From contig NZ_OY781872.1 of NCBI RefSeq assembly GCF_963677065.1, positions 429,419 through 493,418 on the forward strand: 64,000 bases of DNA, given 5' to 3'. The notes under the pieces are model-generated. The model saw only the letters and a list, made by a program, of their open reading frames with translations. It was not told where the DNA came from and did no database searches. The DNA is from an uncultured Methanoregula sp. (lineage in GTDB: Archaea; Halobacteriota; Methanomicrobia; Methanomicrobiales; Methanospirillaceae). Position 1 is the stretch's first letter; every line of letters begins with the position of its first letter. Shown here piece after piece: positions 16,705-26,298 of the stretch. Position numbers and translations under genes: made by a program.

Positions 16705-16778
16705 GGGCTCGTGGTCTAGTCGGTTATGACGTCGCCCTTACACGGCGGAGGTCGCCGGTTCGAATCCGGCCGGGCCCA
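16705..16778 (+). tRNA. tRNA-Val (anticodon UAC)
   Basis: A 74-base cloverleaf. The acceptor stem GGGCTCG pairs with CGGGCCC (one G-T pair) and is followed by discriminator A. The D arm contains AGTCGGTTATG, the anticodon stem TCGCC/GGCGG holds loop CTTACAC with anticodon TAC at 16739-16741, and the T arm GCCGG/CCGGC has loop TTCGAAT. The CCA end is not encoded (ATCC follows) and there is no intron. A T-run directly after the gene (CCTTTTTC) is a likely terminator. Confidence 0.96.
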
Positions 16779-16804
16779 TCCTTTTTCTGATCCAAAAAAG
16801 AAGG

Positions 16805-17377
16805 TTACTTTTTCGTAAGCGATGTCAGCGTGAGGGTATAGGTAAGATCTTTTCCCGCAAGCTCGTGGTTCTCATCCCAGGCAACAGTTGACGGGGTCAC
16901 GTTGAGGATCTTGACATAGGCATTCGCACCATCGGTTGTTCTCGTGATAGTGTACCGTTCACCGACAACCGGATCCATGCCTGCCGGGAGCGATGTGCGG
17001 TTCACGATGTGGACGAGTTCCGGTTTATAAGATCCATATGCCCAGTCTGCCGGTATCCTGACCTTCTTTGTCATTCCCGGGGTCATACCGGTCAATGCAT
17101 CGACAAAACCAGGGATCAGGTTTACATCTCCCATGGTAAAGACCATGGGGGAACTGTTCAGGTTGGAGTAAAAAATTGTCCCGTCATCGAGAGCCCCCTC
17201 GTAATAGACAGAGACGGTATCTCCGGTTCGTGCACCGGAAGTGTTGAGGAGGAAAAAACCTGCAACCGCAACGGCAACAACAAGGATTACCGCTGCGGCA
17301 ATACCCGCATACAACCGGGTCCGCTTCTTCTTTGCGGCCACCGCTTCCTTACCCTTAACTTTCTCGGACTTTTTCAT
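16805..17377 (-). CDS. Membrane-anchored FKBP-type peptidyl-prolyl isomerase
   Basis: Prolyl isomerase/chaperone, 190 residues. A basic N-terminus (KKSEKVKGKE, then KKKRTR) precedes one transmembrane helix (about residues 27-48) that leaves the catalytic part outside the cell. The FKBP half is seen in GDTVSVYYEGALDDGTIFYSN and LIPGFVDALTGMTPGMTKKV; an insert and a second beta region (VVGERYTITRTTDGAN) follow, as in archaeal long-type FKBPs. I chose the ATG with AGGA five bases upstream; an earlier in-frame start lacks support. The active-site set is partly altered, so chaperone activity may dominate over isomerase. Convergent with nothing; divergent to nifB. Confidence 0.85.
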   Translation of the reverse strand: MKKSEKVKGKEAVAAKKKRTRLYAGIAAAVILVVAVAVAGFFLLNTSGARTGDTVSVYYEGALDDGTIFYSNLNSSPMVFTMGDVNLIPGFVDALTGMTPGMTKKVRIPADWAYGSYKPELVHIVNRTSLPAGMDPVVGERYTITRTTDGANAYVKILNVTPSTVAWDENHELAGKDLTYTLTLTSLTKK

Positions 17378-17526
17378 GATATCCTGCACTAATGGATACT
17401 CCGGTAAACAATATACACTTGCCTTATCAGCTCCCGGCAAACGGGTTTTTCGGGGTTACGGGAGATCATGGGCTATCACAATTGCACGGTATTTATACCT
17501 GCACAACTCATCAGGTAGTGTTGAAT

Positions 17527-18417
17527 ATGGCTGATGAAGTGAGGGTAGCAGACGTCAACGGGAAAAAAATCCAGTGGGACCCTGCGCAGATGCGCAAGAT
17601 CCAGGAACACCCCTGTTTCTCCGAGAAGGCATGCCACGGGTTTGGCCGGTGCCACATTCCGGTAGCCCCCAAGTGCAATATCCAGTGCAATTATTGTATC
17701 CGGGATTTTGACTGCGTGAACGAGAGTCGTCCCGGTGTGACCACGAAAGTCCTCAACCCGGACGAGTCCATGGACCTCGTGAAGAAGGTCGTGGAAAAAT
17801 ACAATTATATCAAGGTGGTGGGCATTGCCGGGCCCGGGGATCCTCTTGCAAACGAGGAGACATTCGAGACATTAAAGCGGCTCCACAAGGAGTACCCGAA
17901 CGTCATCAAGTGCATCAGCACAAACGGACTTCTCCTGCCGGATAAGATCGATCTTCTCCAGAAATACGATGTCGGCAATATCACCGTCACCCTCAATGCC
18001 ATCGACCCCGAGATCGGGGCAAAGATCTACCAGCACGTGGATTACCAGGGGAAACGATATACCGGTCTCGAAGGGGCAAAACTCCTCCTCTCCCAGCAGC
18101 TCAAGGGAATCGAGATGGCCGTGGAACGCAAGATGTTTGTCAAGATCAATACCGTTTATATCCCCGGTATCAATGAAGACCACATCCCAGCCATAGCAAA
18201 GAAAGTCGGCGAGATGGGTGTGTACAATTTCAACCTCATTCCGCTCATCGCCCAGTACAAGTTTGCAGGCATCACTCCACCAACCCCGGAGATGAAGAAG
18301 AAGATGCAGGATGAATGCGGCAAATATGTCAAACAGATGCGCCACTGCCAGCGGTGCCGTGCGGATGCCATCGGCAAACTCGGCCACGATGTCCAGTCGT
18401 GCATGTACGAAAAATAA
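17527..18417 (+). CDS. nifB: Radical SAM protein NifB (stand-alone archaeal type)
   Basis: Builds NifB-co, the Fe-S-carbide precursor of the nitrogenase cofactor. A 296-residue protein with HPCFSEKACHGFGRCHIPVA and then APKCNIQCNYC, the CxxxCxxC motif for the SAM-binding [4Fe-4S] cluster. IAGPGDPLANEET and SCMYEK with nearby QRCRADAIG are NifB landmarks. The bacterial C-terminal NifX-like domain is absent, as in archaeal versions. The ATG is 30 bases downstream of a TATA-like TATTTATA (17489-17496) and keeps the family start; the longer frame overlaps the divergent FKBP promoter. No other nif gene is nearby; nitrogen fixation genes may be elsewhere. Confidence 0.88.
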   Translation: MADEVRVADVNGKKIQWDPAQMRKIQEHPCFSEKACHGFGRCHIPVAPKCNIQCNYCIRDFDCVNESRPGVTTKVLNPDESMDLVKKVVEKYNYIKVVGIAGPGDPLANEETFETLKRLHKEYPNVIKCISTNGLLLPDKIDLLQKYDVGNITVTLNAIDPEIGAKIYQHVDYQGKRYTGLEGAKLLLSQQLKGIEMAVERKMFVKINTVYIPGINEDHIPAIAKKVGEMGVYNFNLIPLIAQYKFAGITPPTPEMKKKMQDECGKYVKQMRHCQRCRADAIGKLGHDVQSCMYEK

Positions 18418-18433
18418 CTTTTTTCTTTTTTAT
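18415..18433 (+). terminator. Poly-T terminator after nifB
   Basis: The nifB stop TAA is followed within two bases by CTTTTTTCTTTTTTATTC, two T6 runs. Runs of U are the usual intrinsic termination signal in archaea. No stem-loop precedes it. The spacer 18434-18594 shows no further gene. Confidence 0.6.
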
Positions 18434-18594
18434 TCGTAAAATGTTCCGGTCCGGCAAGATCCATCCGCGTCTTTGCAAGCATGTCAGGATTAAGTATAGA
18501 TTCCCGCCGGGTTTCCTGATTCCATACTCTCAGTGAATGCAGCCGGAAAAAAGAGGAATTTCTGATATTGCTTACATTCAGGGAAATTTTACAA

Positions 18595-19080
18595 TTATGA
18601 GGGGATCAGGGTTATTCCAGGTATCAGACTGGATCTATCACCAACACTCACGATCCCGTTCAGTTCATCGATAACCGGCTGGAGTGCGGGAGGCACGGCT
18701 GAATCCTCGGTTTTGACGGTCTTACCATGATAGCTGATGCTGTACTGGATAAAGTCGGCACCGCCTCGACGGGAGGTATAATTTCCCTTCAGCATGGAGA
18801 ACTGTGCATCGTCGAACAGCGCAGACAAACGGATCAGTTCGGTCCGGTTCACCGTGATCTCCATGGTTCTCGATTTACTCGATATGAGCCCCGCACCATT
18901 ATCAAAGATAACCAGGCGATCGTCCAGTCCGGCAATTCCACCAGAACGATGGTAATCCACGAATACCGCAGGGGGTTCCGACGGAGAGGCCGAGGGGGTT
19001 CTGGTAAAAAGGCATCCGGAGAACAGGGCTGCAGAAAGCAGAAGCACTGAAAATATGATTATCCATTTTCTGATAAGCAT
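18595..19080 (-). CDS. Predicted lipoprotein, unknown function
   Basis: A 161-residue protein with a lipoprotein signal: LIRKW, a hydrophobic run and lipobox LFSGC at about residues 19-23, followed by a Pro/Ser linker. The mature domain (VFVDYHRSGGIAGLDDRLVIF, SRTMEITVNRTELIRLSALF, ADFIQYSISYHGKTVKTED, and a C-terminal PVIDELNGIV) follows the pattern of a small conserved lipoprotein domain seen in methanogens that I cannot name. The ATG at 19080 is preferred over a GTG one codon upstream. It shares its orientation with the small gene downstream of ogg's divergent promoter; no function can be assigned. Confidence 0.65.
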   Translation of the reverse strand: MLIRKWIIIFSVLLLSAALFSGCLFTRTPSASPSEPPAVFVDYHRSGGIAGLDDRLVIFDNGAGLISSKSRTMEITVNRTELIRLSALFDDAQFSMLKGNYTSRRGGADFIQYSISYHGKTVKTEDSAVPPALQPVIDELNGIVSVGDRSSLIPGITLIPS

Positions 19081-19109
19081 CACTCCGGTCCTGGCATGTG
19101 TTTTTGAGA

Positions 19110-19439
19110 TCAGATCTGCAGGACATCGGCCTTGGCAGGCTTTCCTGCGTTCTTCCGGTCAGGAAGGACGTCTTCGAGCGCCGCAATCAGGCTGTCCACT
19201 TTCTCGTTGTTGAAGGTTGCCCGGAATGCCGCAAGCTCGGCAGCGTTCATGATCATGATGCCTTTCTTCTTCATGGGAAGGCCGTTCGCTCCTACCGGGT
19301 TGATGTCGATCGCAAGCGAGGCCGGGCGGTTCTTGGTAGCCGGGAGACGGATGAGCGAGACACCCTTGACGGAAGTGTGTTTACGCTCCCAGTCCTGTCC
19401 TTCCTCAATAAATGCCTTGAGGGTTTCGGTTAATTCCAT
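19110..19439 (-). CDS. Small conserved archaeal protein, unknown function
   Basis: A 109-residue cytoplasmic protein without signal or membrane segment. MELTETLKAFIEEGQDWERK opens with a helix, then beta segments SLIRLPATKNRPASLAIDI and NGLPMKKKGIMI, a helix NAAELAAFRATFNN, and a Lys/Ala tail. This alpha-beta-beta-alpha shape with positive loops could bind nucleic acid, but this is a guess. The ATG gives the start; 29 upstream codons in the same frame cross the promoter (TATA-like TTATATAATAAAAG on the top strand at 19455-19468) and are unlikely to be translated. Divergent to ogg with about 170 bases between. Confidence 0.7.
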   Translation of the reverse strand: MELTETLKAFIEEGQDWERKHTSVKGVSLIRLPATKNRPASLAIDINPVGANGLPMKKKGIMIMNAAELAAFRATFNNEKVDSLIAALEDVLPDRKNAGKPAKADVLQI

Positions 19440-19608
19440 AAGAAGAACTTTTGACTTATATAATAAAAGGCTATTCGATCTGTTCCGGTCCCATGAACGC
19501 GGGCAGAATGATCCGGTAAGCAAAAGAAAATCAATCCACTACAACATCGTATGTCCCGTAACGCAGCCTAATAAGAGTAGAGGACAAACCGGTCAGGCAA
19601 GGACTGTC

Positions 19609-20457
19609 ATGCCTTCCATCACCCTTCACCAGAACGAGCCTTTTCATCTCGATGCCACCCTTGCCTGCGGACAGGTCTTCCGCTGGGACCACACCGATGA
19701 CGGCTGGTGGTACGGGGTTGTCGGGGACCGGGTGATAAAGATACGACAGGACGGGCAGAAGATCACCTATACCGGTGCGCCGGCATCCTTTATCCGGCAC
19801 TATTTTTCCCTGGATATGGATCTCGACAGGGTTCTCGCATCCATCGACCGCGACCCGTTCATCCGCGAATCCATCCAGAAAAACCGGGGTCTCCGGCTCG
19901 TACGCCAGCCCCCGTGGGAGTGCACCATCTCCTACATCTGTTCGACAAACTCCAACATCCCCACGATCCGACGCAGGATTGTCTCCATTGCAAAAAAATT
20001 TGGCAGCCCTGTTGAATTTGAAGGGAAGACCTATTACTCGTTTCCCGGACCGGAACCCATATCGTGTGGGGGACGCGAAGGGCTTACGGAATGCCGGCTG
20101 GGGTACCGGCATCCCTATGTCTTTGGCACCTCCTGCACGGTTACCGATGAGAAGGTGTGGGAAGAAAAAATACACGGGCTCCCGTACGATGAGGCAAGAA
20201 AAGAACTCATGAAACTCCACGGGGTCGGCCCGAAAGCAGCTGACTGCATCCTGCTCTTCGCATTCCAGAAGTACGAAGCATTCCCGGTCGATGTCTGGAT
20301 CCGCAGGATCATGCAGCAGCACTATCTTCCGGGCCTCGCAACCGGTGCCCCGCTCACGAACCGCGAATACGATTCAATCCGCCGGTTCGCATGGGAACAT
20401 TTCGGGGAGTACTGCGGGTATGCACAGGAATACCTGTATGCGGCAAGGGATGGGTGA
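19609..20457 (+). CDS. ogg: 8-oxoguanine DNA glycosylase/AP lyase (Ogg1 family)
   Basis: Removes oxidised guanine from DNA and nicks the AP site. The 282-residue protein has an N-terminal beta domain (ATLACGQVFRW at about 16-26, the OGG_N signature), then a helix-hairpin-helix motif LHGVGPKAADCILLF with the Schiff-base lysine Lys209, and the GPD aspartate Asp228 in FPVDVWI. The length fits archaeal Ogg1 homologues. The ATG has AAGGA seven bases upstream. A much longer open frame begins earlier but overlaps the divergent small gene and lacks similarity. Confidence 0.9.
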   Translation: MPSITLHQNEPFHLDATLACGQVFRWDHTDDGWWYGVVGDRVIKIRQDGQKITYTGAPASFIRHYFSLDMDLDRVLASIDRDPFIRESIQKNRGLRLVRQPPWECTISYICSTNSNIPTIRRRIVSIAKKFGSPVEFEGKTYYSFPGPEPISCGGREGLTECRLGYRHPYVFGTSCTVTDEKVWEEKIHGLPYDEARKELMKLHGVGPKAADCILLFAFQKYEAFPVDVWIRRIMQQHYLPGLATGAPLTNREYDSIRRFAWEHFGEYCGYAQEYLYAARDG

Positions 20458-20618
20458 TCGATGGACGTTACGGGAATTCCCCTCCGTCTCATCAGCTTTT
20501 TCAGGTAATGACCCCGGTTCACCGGGGAATGCCTGGCCCGACAATTCTGCATGCCTGATCTAAAGATGACCGGGTATCCAATTTTACGCACGTTTCCCAT
20601 ACAACTTTTCATGGCAGA

Positions 20619-20830
20619 CCCTGCCTGAAAAATTTCAATCGCGATCGCGAGGTGTTAGTTGATGAGGCTACAATTGGATAATTATGCTACAAAATGCTTG
20701 TACATGCTACAAAATTTTTCATTCTCCGGAGTGATGGGCCCAGACCTGCAGGCAAGGGTCGATCGAAATTTTTCAGGCAGGGGGTAAGGGGGTGATTGAA
20801 ATTTTTTTGCCGGAGATCGATTCCGGATTT
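20619..20830. repeat. Spacer with a long inverted repeat and short direct repeats
   Basis: In the 620-base gap between ogg and ahcY, CCCTGCCTGAAAAATTTCAA (first 20 of 22 bases, 20619-20640) is matched in reverse by the 22 bases at 20761-20782 with one mismatch; the arms are 120 bases apart. Between them ATGCTACAAAAT occurs twice (20684-20695 and 20704-20715). A degenerate third arm, GATTGAAATTTTTTTGCCGG, lies at 20793-20812. GATC and CGATCG-rich bits flank the arms. No gene is seen in 20458-21080. A protein-binding array or a decayed mobile repeat is possible. Confidence 0.65.
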
Positions 20831-21080
20831 TTTTGTAACATGAACAGGGGGTCTGATCCACAATTTTCCAGAAATGAACCAGGGGATCCCTCATCAGATT
20901 GCAGGAATGGTTGAAATGAGTGGATAAAGTGACTTCTTCATCAGTTCTCGCTTTGACAATGGATAGGCAATTATCGGTTAACCCGGATAATGGAACAGCA
21001 ATGTGCCGTTATCGCAGGGGCCTGCGCATGCCATGAATTACAGATCCAAAAAAGAGATGAGTGAATACCTGGGGGAATTT

Positions 21081-22307
21081 TTACGTTCCGATATCCCAAC
21101 TACAGGAATATTTCTTCTGCTCTTTGCTGAGCGAATCGATGGAGAGACCAAGCGAGGAGAGCTTGAGGTTAGCAACCTGCTCATCAATCTCGTTGGGCAC
21201 ATCGTATACGCCGCCTTTCATCTTCTTCCCGTTCTTGGCAATATGGAGAGTACAGAGCGCCTGGAGGGCGAAACTCAGATCCATGACCTCGATCGGGTGG
21301 CCCATCCCTTTGGGTGTAGCGAGGTTCACGAGCCGGCCTTCGGCAAGGACGTGAACGGTCTTCTTCCCGAGCACGAACGACTCAATACCGTCACGCTCGA
21401 TAATCCGGGTCGCGTTCTTCCTCAGATACTCGATGTCGATCTCGACATTGAAGTGACCGGCATTGGCAAGGATGGCACCATCTTTCAGTTTAGCAAAGTG
21501 CTTCTTTGCAATGACCGCGAAATTGCCGGTTGTTGTCACGAAGATATCCCCGATGGCTGCTGCATCGTCCATGGTCATGACCATGAACCCGTCCATGTGG
21601 GCTTCGAGGGCACGGCGGGGATCGATCTCGGTCACAACGACTTTTGCACCAAGCCCGTGGGCTTTCCTGGCAAGGCCCCGGCCGCAGTAACCGTAGCCGG
21701 CAACCACGAAATACTTCCCGGCAATAAGGGTGTTCGTGGTTATCATGATCGACGAAAGGACACTCTCCCCGGTCCCGTGGACATTGTCGAAGAAGTGCTT
21801 CATCGGTGTGTCATTCACGGCGACGACGGGGAACTCGAGCTTCCCTTCAGCAGCCATGGCTTTCAAGCGGTGGATACCGGTGGTGGTCTCCTCGCAGCCC
21901 CCGATGACTTTCTTGATGAGGTCGCGGCGCTTGGTGTGGATGTAGTGAATCAAGTCCATCCCGTCATCGATGGTGATGACCGGTTTTGCATCGAGAACCT
22001 GGTCGATGGCGGCATAATACTCGTCCACCGAGCAGGCCCGCTTTGCATAACAGTGGACATTTTTCACATCATTGAGGGCTTCTGCCACATCGTCCTGCGT
22101 GGAGAGCGGGTTGCAGCCGGTGATATGAACCACTGCTCCACCGGCAGCGAGCGTTGAGACAAGGTTTGCGGTCTTGGCCTCGACATGGAGCGCCATGCCG
22201 ATAGTCATGCCGGCAAACGGCTTTTCCTTGACAAACTGTTTTTTTATGGCAGCAAGTACCGGCATGTACTGCCCGGCCCATTCTATCTTCAGTTTTCCTG
22301 AATTCAT
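21081..22307 (-). CDS. ahcY: S-adenosylhomocysteine hydrolase family protein
   Basis: Cleaves SAH (or in some methanogens S-inosylhomocysteine) to homocysteine and the nucleoside, relieving methyltransferase inhibition. The 408-residue protein has VHITGCNPLSTQDDVAEAL, ITIDDGMDLI, EETTTGIHRL, and the NAD site VVAGYGYCGRGLA. TTTGNFAVI and NAGHFNVEID belong to the active-site region, and the C-terminal KYSCSWDIG is shorter than the usual KPDHYRY of classical AhcY. Methanogen homologues of this group were shown to prefer S-inosylhomocysteine, so the substrate is uncertain. The ATG at 22307 has GAGG six bases upstream; an ATG two codons earlier does not fit. Confidence 0.9.
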   Translation of the reverse strand: MNSGKLKIEWAGQYMPVLAAIKKQFVKEKPFAGMTIGMALHVEAKTANLVSTLAAGGAVVHITGCNPLSTQDDVAEALNDVKNVHCYAKRACSVDEYYAAIDQVLDAKPVITIDDGMDLIHYIHTKRRDLIKKVIGGCEETTTGIHRLKAMAAEGKLEFPVVAVNDTPMKHFFDNVHGTGESVLSSIMITTNTLIAGKYFVVAGYGYCGRGLARKAHGLGAKVVVTEIDPRRALEAHMDGFMVMTMDDAAAIGDIFVTTTGNFAVIAKKHFAKLKDGAILANAGHFNVEIDIEYLRKNATRIIERDGIESFVLGKKTVHVLAEGRLVNLATPKGMGHPIEVMDLSFALQALCTLHIAKNGKKMKGGVYDVPNEIDEQVANLKLSSLGLSIDSLSKEQKKYSCSWDIGT

Positions 22308-22449
22308 GAACATCCTCGGTCTGAGATGGCCGGCATCTGGCGGCCCATATATTTACTACCCTATGAATAGGCACGGCAAGTTACATAAAAACTCCGAACG
22401 GCAGACAATGGGAAATATAGAAGTGCCTCCGATACCAACCCTCTAACCA

Positions 22450-23256
22450 ATGGTGCTGACGCGACGGATCATCCCCTGTCTTGATCTCAAGGATGGCAGG
22501 GTTGTGAAAGGCACGAATTTCCTCGGACTCCGGGATGCCGGGGACCCGGTGGAGCTTGCCGAGCGGTACAACGAGCAGGGAGCCGATGAGGTGGTCTTCC
22601 TCGATATTACAGCCTCGAAGGAGAAGCGGGGCATCATCATCGACGTCATCAAAAGGGCCGCCGACCAGCTCTTCCTTCCCCTGACCGTTGGCGGGGGCCT
22701 GAAAACTCCCGACGATATCCAGCAGATCCTCCGGGCTGGTGCCGACAAGGTCAGCCTGAACACAAGCGCAGTCCACGATCCCACACTCCTCACCCGCGGT
22801 GCCGAGGCATTTGGAACCCAGTGCATTGTCTGCGCCATGGACGTGCGCCGGAATTTCACCCCGAATGAAAAGGCAATCCCTGTAATTCTCGAAGATGGCC
22901 GGAGATGCTGGTACGAGGTTGTCATCTATGGCGGGAGCAAGCCGACGGGGATCGATGCCATTGCCTGGGCAAAAGAGGCCGAGGAGAGAGGCGCCGGCGA
23001 GATCCTCTTAACCAGCATGGAGACGGATGGCACCAAGAACGGTTTTGATATCGCCATAACGTCAGCAATCTCCGAAGCCGCGGGCATCCCGGTCATCGCG
23101 AGCGGCGGGGTCGGGACGCTTGAGCATTTTTACGAAGGATTCACGAAAGGCAAAGCCGATGCCTGCCTTGCGGCAAGTGTCTTCCACTATGGGGAATTCA
23201 CGGTAAAAGAAGTTAAAGAGTATCTCAGATCGCGGGATATCCCGGTACGGCTCTGA
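22450..23256 (+). CDS. hisF: Imidazole glycerol phosphate synthase, cyclase subunit
   Basis: Beta/alpha-barrel subunit that joins PRFAR and ammonia into IGP and AICAR in histidine synthesis. The 268 residues include [15 protein letters not shown] (catalytic Asp11-type residue), [22 protein letters not shown], the second catalytic Asp in [16 protein letters not shown], and [12 protein letters not shown]. The gene is alone; hisH and others are not in the window. Its 3' end overlaps that of pheT on the other strand by 32 bases. Confidence 0.95.
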   Translation: MVLTRRIIPCLDLKDGRVVKGTNFLGLRDAGDPVELAERYNEQGADEVVFLDITASKEKRGIIIDVIKRAADQLFLPLTVGGGLKTPDDIQQILRAGADKVSLNTSAVHDPTLLTRGAEAFGTQCIVCAMDVRRNFTPNEKAIPVILEDGRRCWYEVVIYGGSKPTGIDAIAWAKEAEERGAGEILLTSMETDGTKNGFDIAITSAISEAAGIPVIASGGVGTLEHFYEGFTKGKADACLAASVFHYGEFTVKEVKEYLRSRDIPVRL

Positions 23257-24853
23257 GATCGAATTCAAAGGCTGCAACGGAGTGTTCGAGCTCGAAGGCC
23301 ACGAGCACGGCGGGATGGATCTCGCCAAAGACACCCGCTTTTTTCCCGTTCACCAAGATATCGCCACGGCGCCCTTCGATAAAGGCCGGGTCGGCAGATT
23401 CCTTCACGGTATAGTCGATCGATAACTCATGGAGCACTGCATCGGCCGAAGCGTACGCTTCCGAAAAATCAGCATCCGGGTGTGTGCTGACACCTGCTGC
23501 CTGCTGGTGCGTGCGGCAGTCCAGTACAACGTCGCCGACCGTGAAGAGGCGCTGGGGAAGTTCGCGGTGCCGGTTCAGGGTCAGGAACTCAAGAAGCAGG
23601 GGCAGGAGTTCGGTCCTGACGACAGTATTCTCAATGCTGATCGGGTGCATCACGCGGAGAACTCCTTTTGTCTCCTCACGTTGCATCCGCTTGTAGAGCA
23701 CATCCTCGTTTGTCAGCGTGAATGGCATTACTTCGAGGTACCCCAGGCCCGTGAAAGCTTCGCGGGCCAGGGCTGCATTGACCTGGACCGGATGGGGTTT
23801 TCCCACGGTATATGATTTGGGGGGCTGGGATTCGAGCTTGTCATAACCGTAGGCGATGGCCACATCCTCAAAGATGTCCCAATCGTGCATGATATCGGCC
23901 CGGTAGCAGGGCACCTGGACCTTTACCTTGTCTGCACCGGCCGGTTCGGCACCGAAACGCATCCGCTGGAGAAGCCCCGCCATAGACACCGGTGTCAGGC
24001 TGACGCCGAGAATCCGTGAGCATTCCGATACACTGAGGATCCTCTCGGCGGGGTTGAGTGTTGGGGTCTGGACTCCGCCGATCTCTACGCTCTCGATGCT
24101 TGCGCCGGCTTCCGCCATCGCTGTGCAGATAATATTGACGGCAACGCTGACCGCCCGCTTGTCGGTGCCGGTGGTGTCGAGGAGGATGTTCTTCGTGTCG
24201 ATGGTGACCCGGGTCCGTTCCCCGTTGATGATCGGCGGGAACGAGAGGACATGATCATCGTCGTCCACGATCAGGGGGAAGAGCGGGAAGTCTTTTACGA
24301 TCTTCGCGTAGTCCCGACCTTTCGGGTGCTTCTCGAGGATCTCGTCCATCGTCATCTTCTCTTTGAAGTCAAGCGGGATGAAACCCCGGCTCCGGCGCGA
24401 GGCTATGTAGTGGAACGGGGGTTTGACCGTGTCCATGTCATGGATACCTATGGCGACCTTGGACCGGCCCCGGCCAACCGCCCAGTGGAGCGATTCCTGA
24501 AGGGACATGATGCTCTGGATCGACTCATCGTCGAACGAAACGCCCCGTATGACCGCAGCCCCGAGCACCGGGCGGATCTCCGCAAGCTGGGGATCGATGG
24601 TGAATTTTATTCCCGACGGCTTGACGGAATAGGCCGGGAGACCGGTCTCAATCCCGAGATAACCCCGCATGGCCCGGGCAACGCCTTCGGGACTGAAGAG
24701 ATCGGGACGGTCGGGAAAGAATTCCACGTCCGCATGGTCCTCCTCGATACGCTCCACATCGGAACCGATAAGGGGGACTTTCTCGAGGATCGTCTTTTTG
24801 TCCGTTCGGGTGAGCCGTTCGAGATATTTATAAGGGAGCGTGATGACTGCCAT
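23225..24853 (-). CDS. pheT: Phenylalanyl-tRNA synthetase, beta subunit
   Basis: Editing and structural subunit of PheRS, archaeal type, 542 residues. Starts [17 protein letters not shown]3/B4 editing domain marks include [17 protein letters not shown] and [12 protein letters not shown], followed by the [14 protein letters not shown] block, B5 domain ([13 protein letters not shown]) and the catalytic-like core with [19 protein letters not shown]. The chosen ATG is the family start; 19 extra in-frame codons upstream would run back into pheS. It lies one base after the pheS stop, so both subunits come from one message with trpS upstream. Confidence 0.95.
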   Translation of the reverse strand: MAVITLPYKYLERLTRTDKKTILEKVPLIGSDVERIEEDHADVEFFPDRPDLFSPEGVARAMRGYLGIETGLPAYSVKPSGIKFTIDPQLAEIRPVLGAAVIRGVSFDDESIQSIMSLQESLHWAVGRGRSKVAIGIHDMDTVKPPFHYIASRRSRGFIPLDFKEKMTMDEILEKHPKGRDYAKIVKDFPLFPLIVDDDDHVLSFPPIINGERTRVTIDTKNILLDTTGTDKRAVSVAVNIICTAMAEAGASIESVEIGGVQTPTLNPAERILSVSECSRILGVSLTPVSMAGLLQRMRFGAEPAGADKVKVQVPCYRADIMHDWDIFEDVAIAYGYDKLESQPPKSYTVGKPHPVQVNAALAREAFTGLGYLEVMPFTLTNEDVLYKRMQREETKGVLRVMHPISIENTVVRTELLPLLLEFLTLNRHRELPQRLFTVGDVVLDCRTHQQAAGVSTHPDADFSEAYASADAVLHELSIDYTVKESADPAFIEGRRGDILVNGKKAGVFGEIHPAVLVAFELEHSVAAFEFDLRAVPGYPAI

Positions 24854-24854
24854 T

Positions 24855-26297
24855 TCAGAGCCCTCCTTTCGTGGGTCGCAGGGACGGGGTCTCACGCAGG
24901 AACGCCACATCGCTCTTGTGCAGGAGGCGGAGATCCTTGAGGCCGAGCCGGAGCATCGCGATCCGGCTCACGCCAAGACCCCAGGCAAGGACGGGATAAG
25001 TTACCCCGAGCGGTGCAGTGACTTCCTCGCGGAATACGCCGGCACCGCCCATCTCTATCCAGCCGATGCCTTCGACATACACTTCAGCATCCAGGCTCGG
25101 CTCGGTGTAGGGGTAGAACGAGGGTTTGAACCGGACGCTCTCAAAGCCCATCCGGTTGTAGAACTCCCGTAGGATCCCAAGGAGATTCCCGAACGTGACG
25201 TTCTCGTCCATCACGATCCCTTCGAGCTGCTCGAACTCGGCAAGGTGTGTGGTATCAATAGTCTCGCGCCGGTAGACACGGCCAACGCAGAAGGCCTTGA
25301 CCGGCGGCTTTAAGTTCTGCGCAAGGTGCTGGATGGAGACGCTTGTTGTGTGGGTGCGGAGCACGCACTGTTCAGCCTTCTCCTCCCGCCATATGCCCCC
25401 CCAGCCGGTTGATGAGGTCTCCCCGCCGGAGATGTGCATGGCTTTGACTTTCTCGTACCCTTTCGGGAGCGGAAGGGTCTCTTTGAGGTAAAAGGTATCC
25501 TGCATCTCCCGGGCCGGGTGGTCCTGCGGCTGGAAGAGGGCATCGAAATTCCAGAAGGACTGCTGGACGATACCTCCGTAGAGTTCCTCGAAGCCCATCT
25601 CGAGGAGGATCTCCCGCATCTCGGCAATGATCCGCTGGTAGGGATGAATCTTGCCGGGGTACGCCTTCTTTGGGAGTTTGCTAACATCGTATTTGCGGAG
25701 GTTGAGATTCTTCCATTCGCCTGATATGATCTGATCGCGGGAAAGGGTGCCCGTCTCTGATCGGAGATCGAGTCCCTTTTTGGCAGTCGCGAGACCCTCA
25801 GGAGTAATGGCAAGGGAGTACCGGACGGTCTCGCACTCCTGCAGGATCCCGCGTTTGAGAAGATCCTTTGTTTTGGGATCCGCTGCATCCGGGTTCCGGA
25901 GCGCCGCCTCGTCTGCTTCTGTGGAGGCACCCGGCGTTTTTGACACTGCCGTGCCTTCAACTTTGACAAGACCTTTCTTTCTCAGCTGGCCAAAGCCGAT
26001 TTTGAACGCTTCGTGCTTCTGGAGATCGGCAAGCGTGGTGCCGGGCAGAATGAAACGGAGGAGCTGGGTCTCGGGAAGGCCGTTCTTTGCATAAACGTTC
26101 CCCTCGTCCGTGAACACAAATTCCTTTACCACGATCCGCTCTACCGTAGCAAGGCCCTTGTCCTCCAGAAGGTGGGCCCACTGCACGACGGCCTCGGGGG
26201 TTGCTCCCATCAGTCCGGCGAGGTGCGGGGCATCCGCCTTCTTCGCGTTCTCAAGCATTGCAAGCAACCGCTTCTCGTTCTGCGTCAGTTCTGCCAT
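24855..26297 (-). CDS. pheS: Phenylalanyl-tRNA synthetase, alpha subunit
   Basis: Catalytic subunit of PheRS, 480 residues, archaeal/eukaryal type with N-terminal winged-helix tRNA-binding domains (residues 1-100: a wHTH-like [15 protein letters not shown] start). Class II aminoacyl-tRNA synthetase motifs: motif 1 region [19 protein letters not shown], motif 2 [21 protein letters not shown], and motif 3 [16 protein letters not shown]. The insert around residues 135-155 ([19 protein letters not shown]) is a polar linker. Starts one base after trpS ends; the leftward order trpS-pheS-pheT is a tRNA synthetase operon. Confidence 0.96.
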   Translation of the reverse strand: MAELTQNEKRLLAMLENAKKADAPHLAGLMGATPEAVVQWAHLLEDKGLATVERIVVKEFVFTDEGNVYAKNGLPETQLLRFILPGTTLADLQKHEAFKIGFGQLRKKGLVKVEGTAVSKTPGASTEADEAALRNPDAADPKTKDLLKRGILQECETVRYSLAITPEGLATAKKGLDLRSETGTLSRDQIISGEWKNLNLRKYDVSKLPKKAYPGKIHPYQRIIAEMREILLEMGFEELYGGIVQQSFWNFDALFQPQDHPAREMQDTFYLKETLPLPKGYEKVKAMHISGGETSSTGWGGIWREEKAEQCVLRTHTTSVSIQHLAQNLKPPVKAFCVGRVYRRETIDTTHLAEFEQLEGIVMDENVTFGNLLGILREFYNRMGFESVRFKPSFYPYTEPSLDAEVYVEGIGWIEMGGAGVFREEVTAPLGVTYPVLAWGLGVSRIAMLRLGLKDLRLLHKSDVAFLRETPSLRPTKGGL

Positions 26298-26298
26298 G

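Noticed and set aside
16705-16778. tRNA-Val as an integration site for the phage block
   Set aside because: The tail genes lie over 12 kb away with many host genes between; no duplicated tRNA end was found near them.
19132-19608. An N-terminal extension of the Ogg gene
   Set aside because: The extra 159 codons overlap the divergent small gene and its promoter, and homologues begin at the later ATG.
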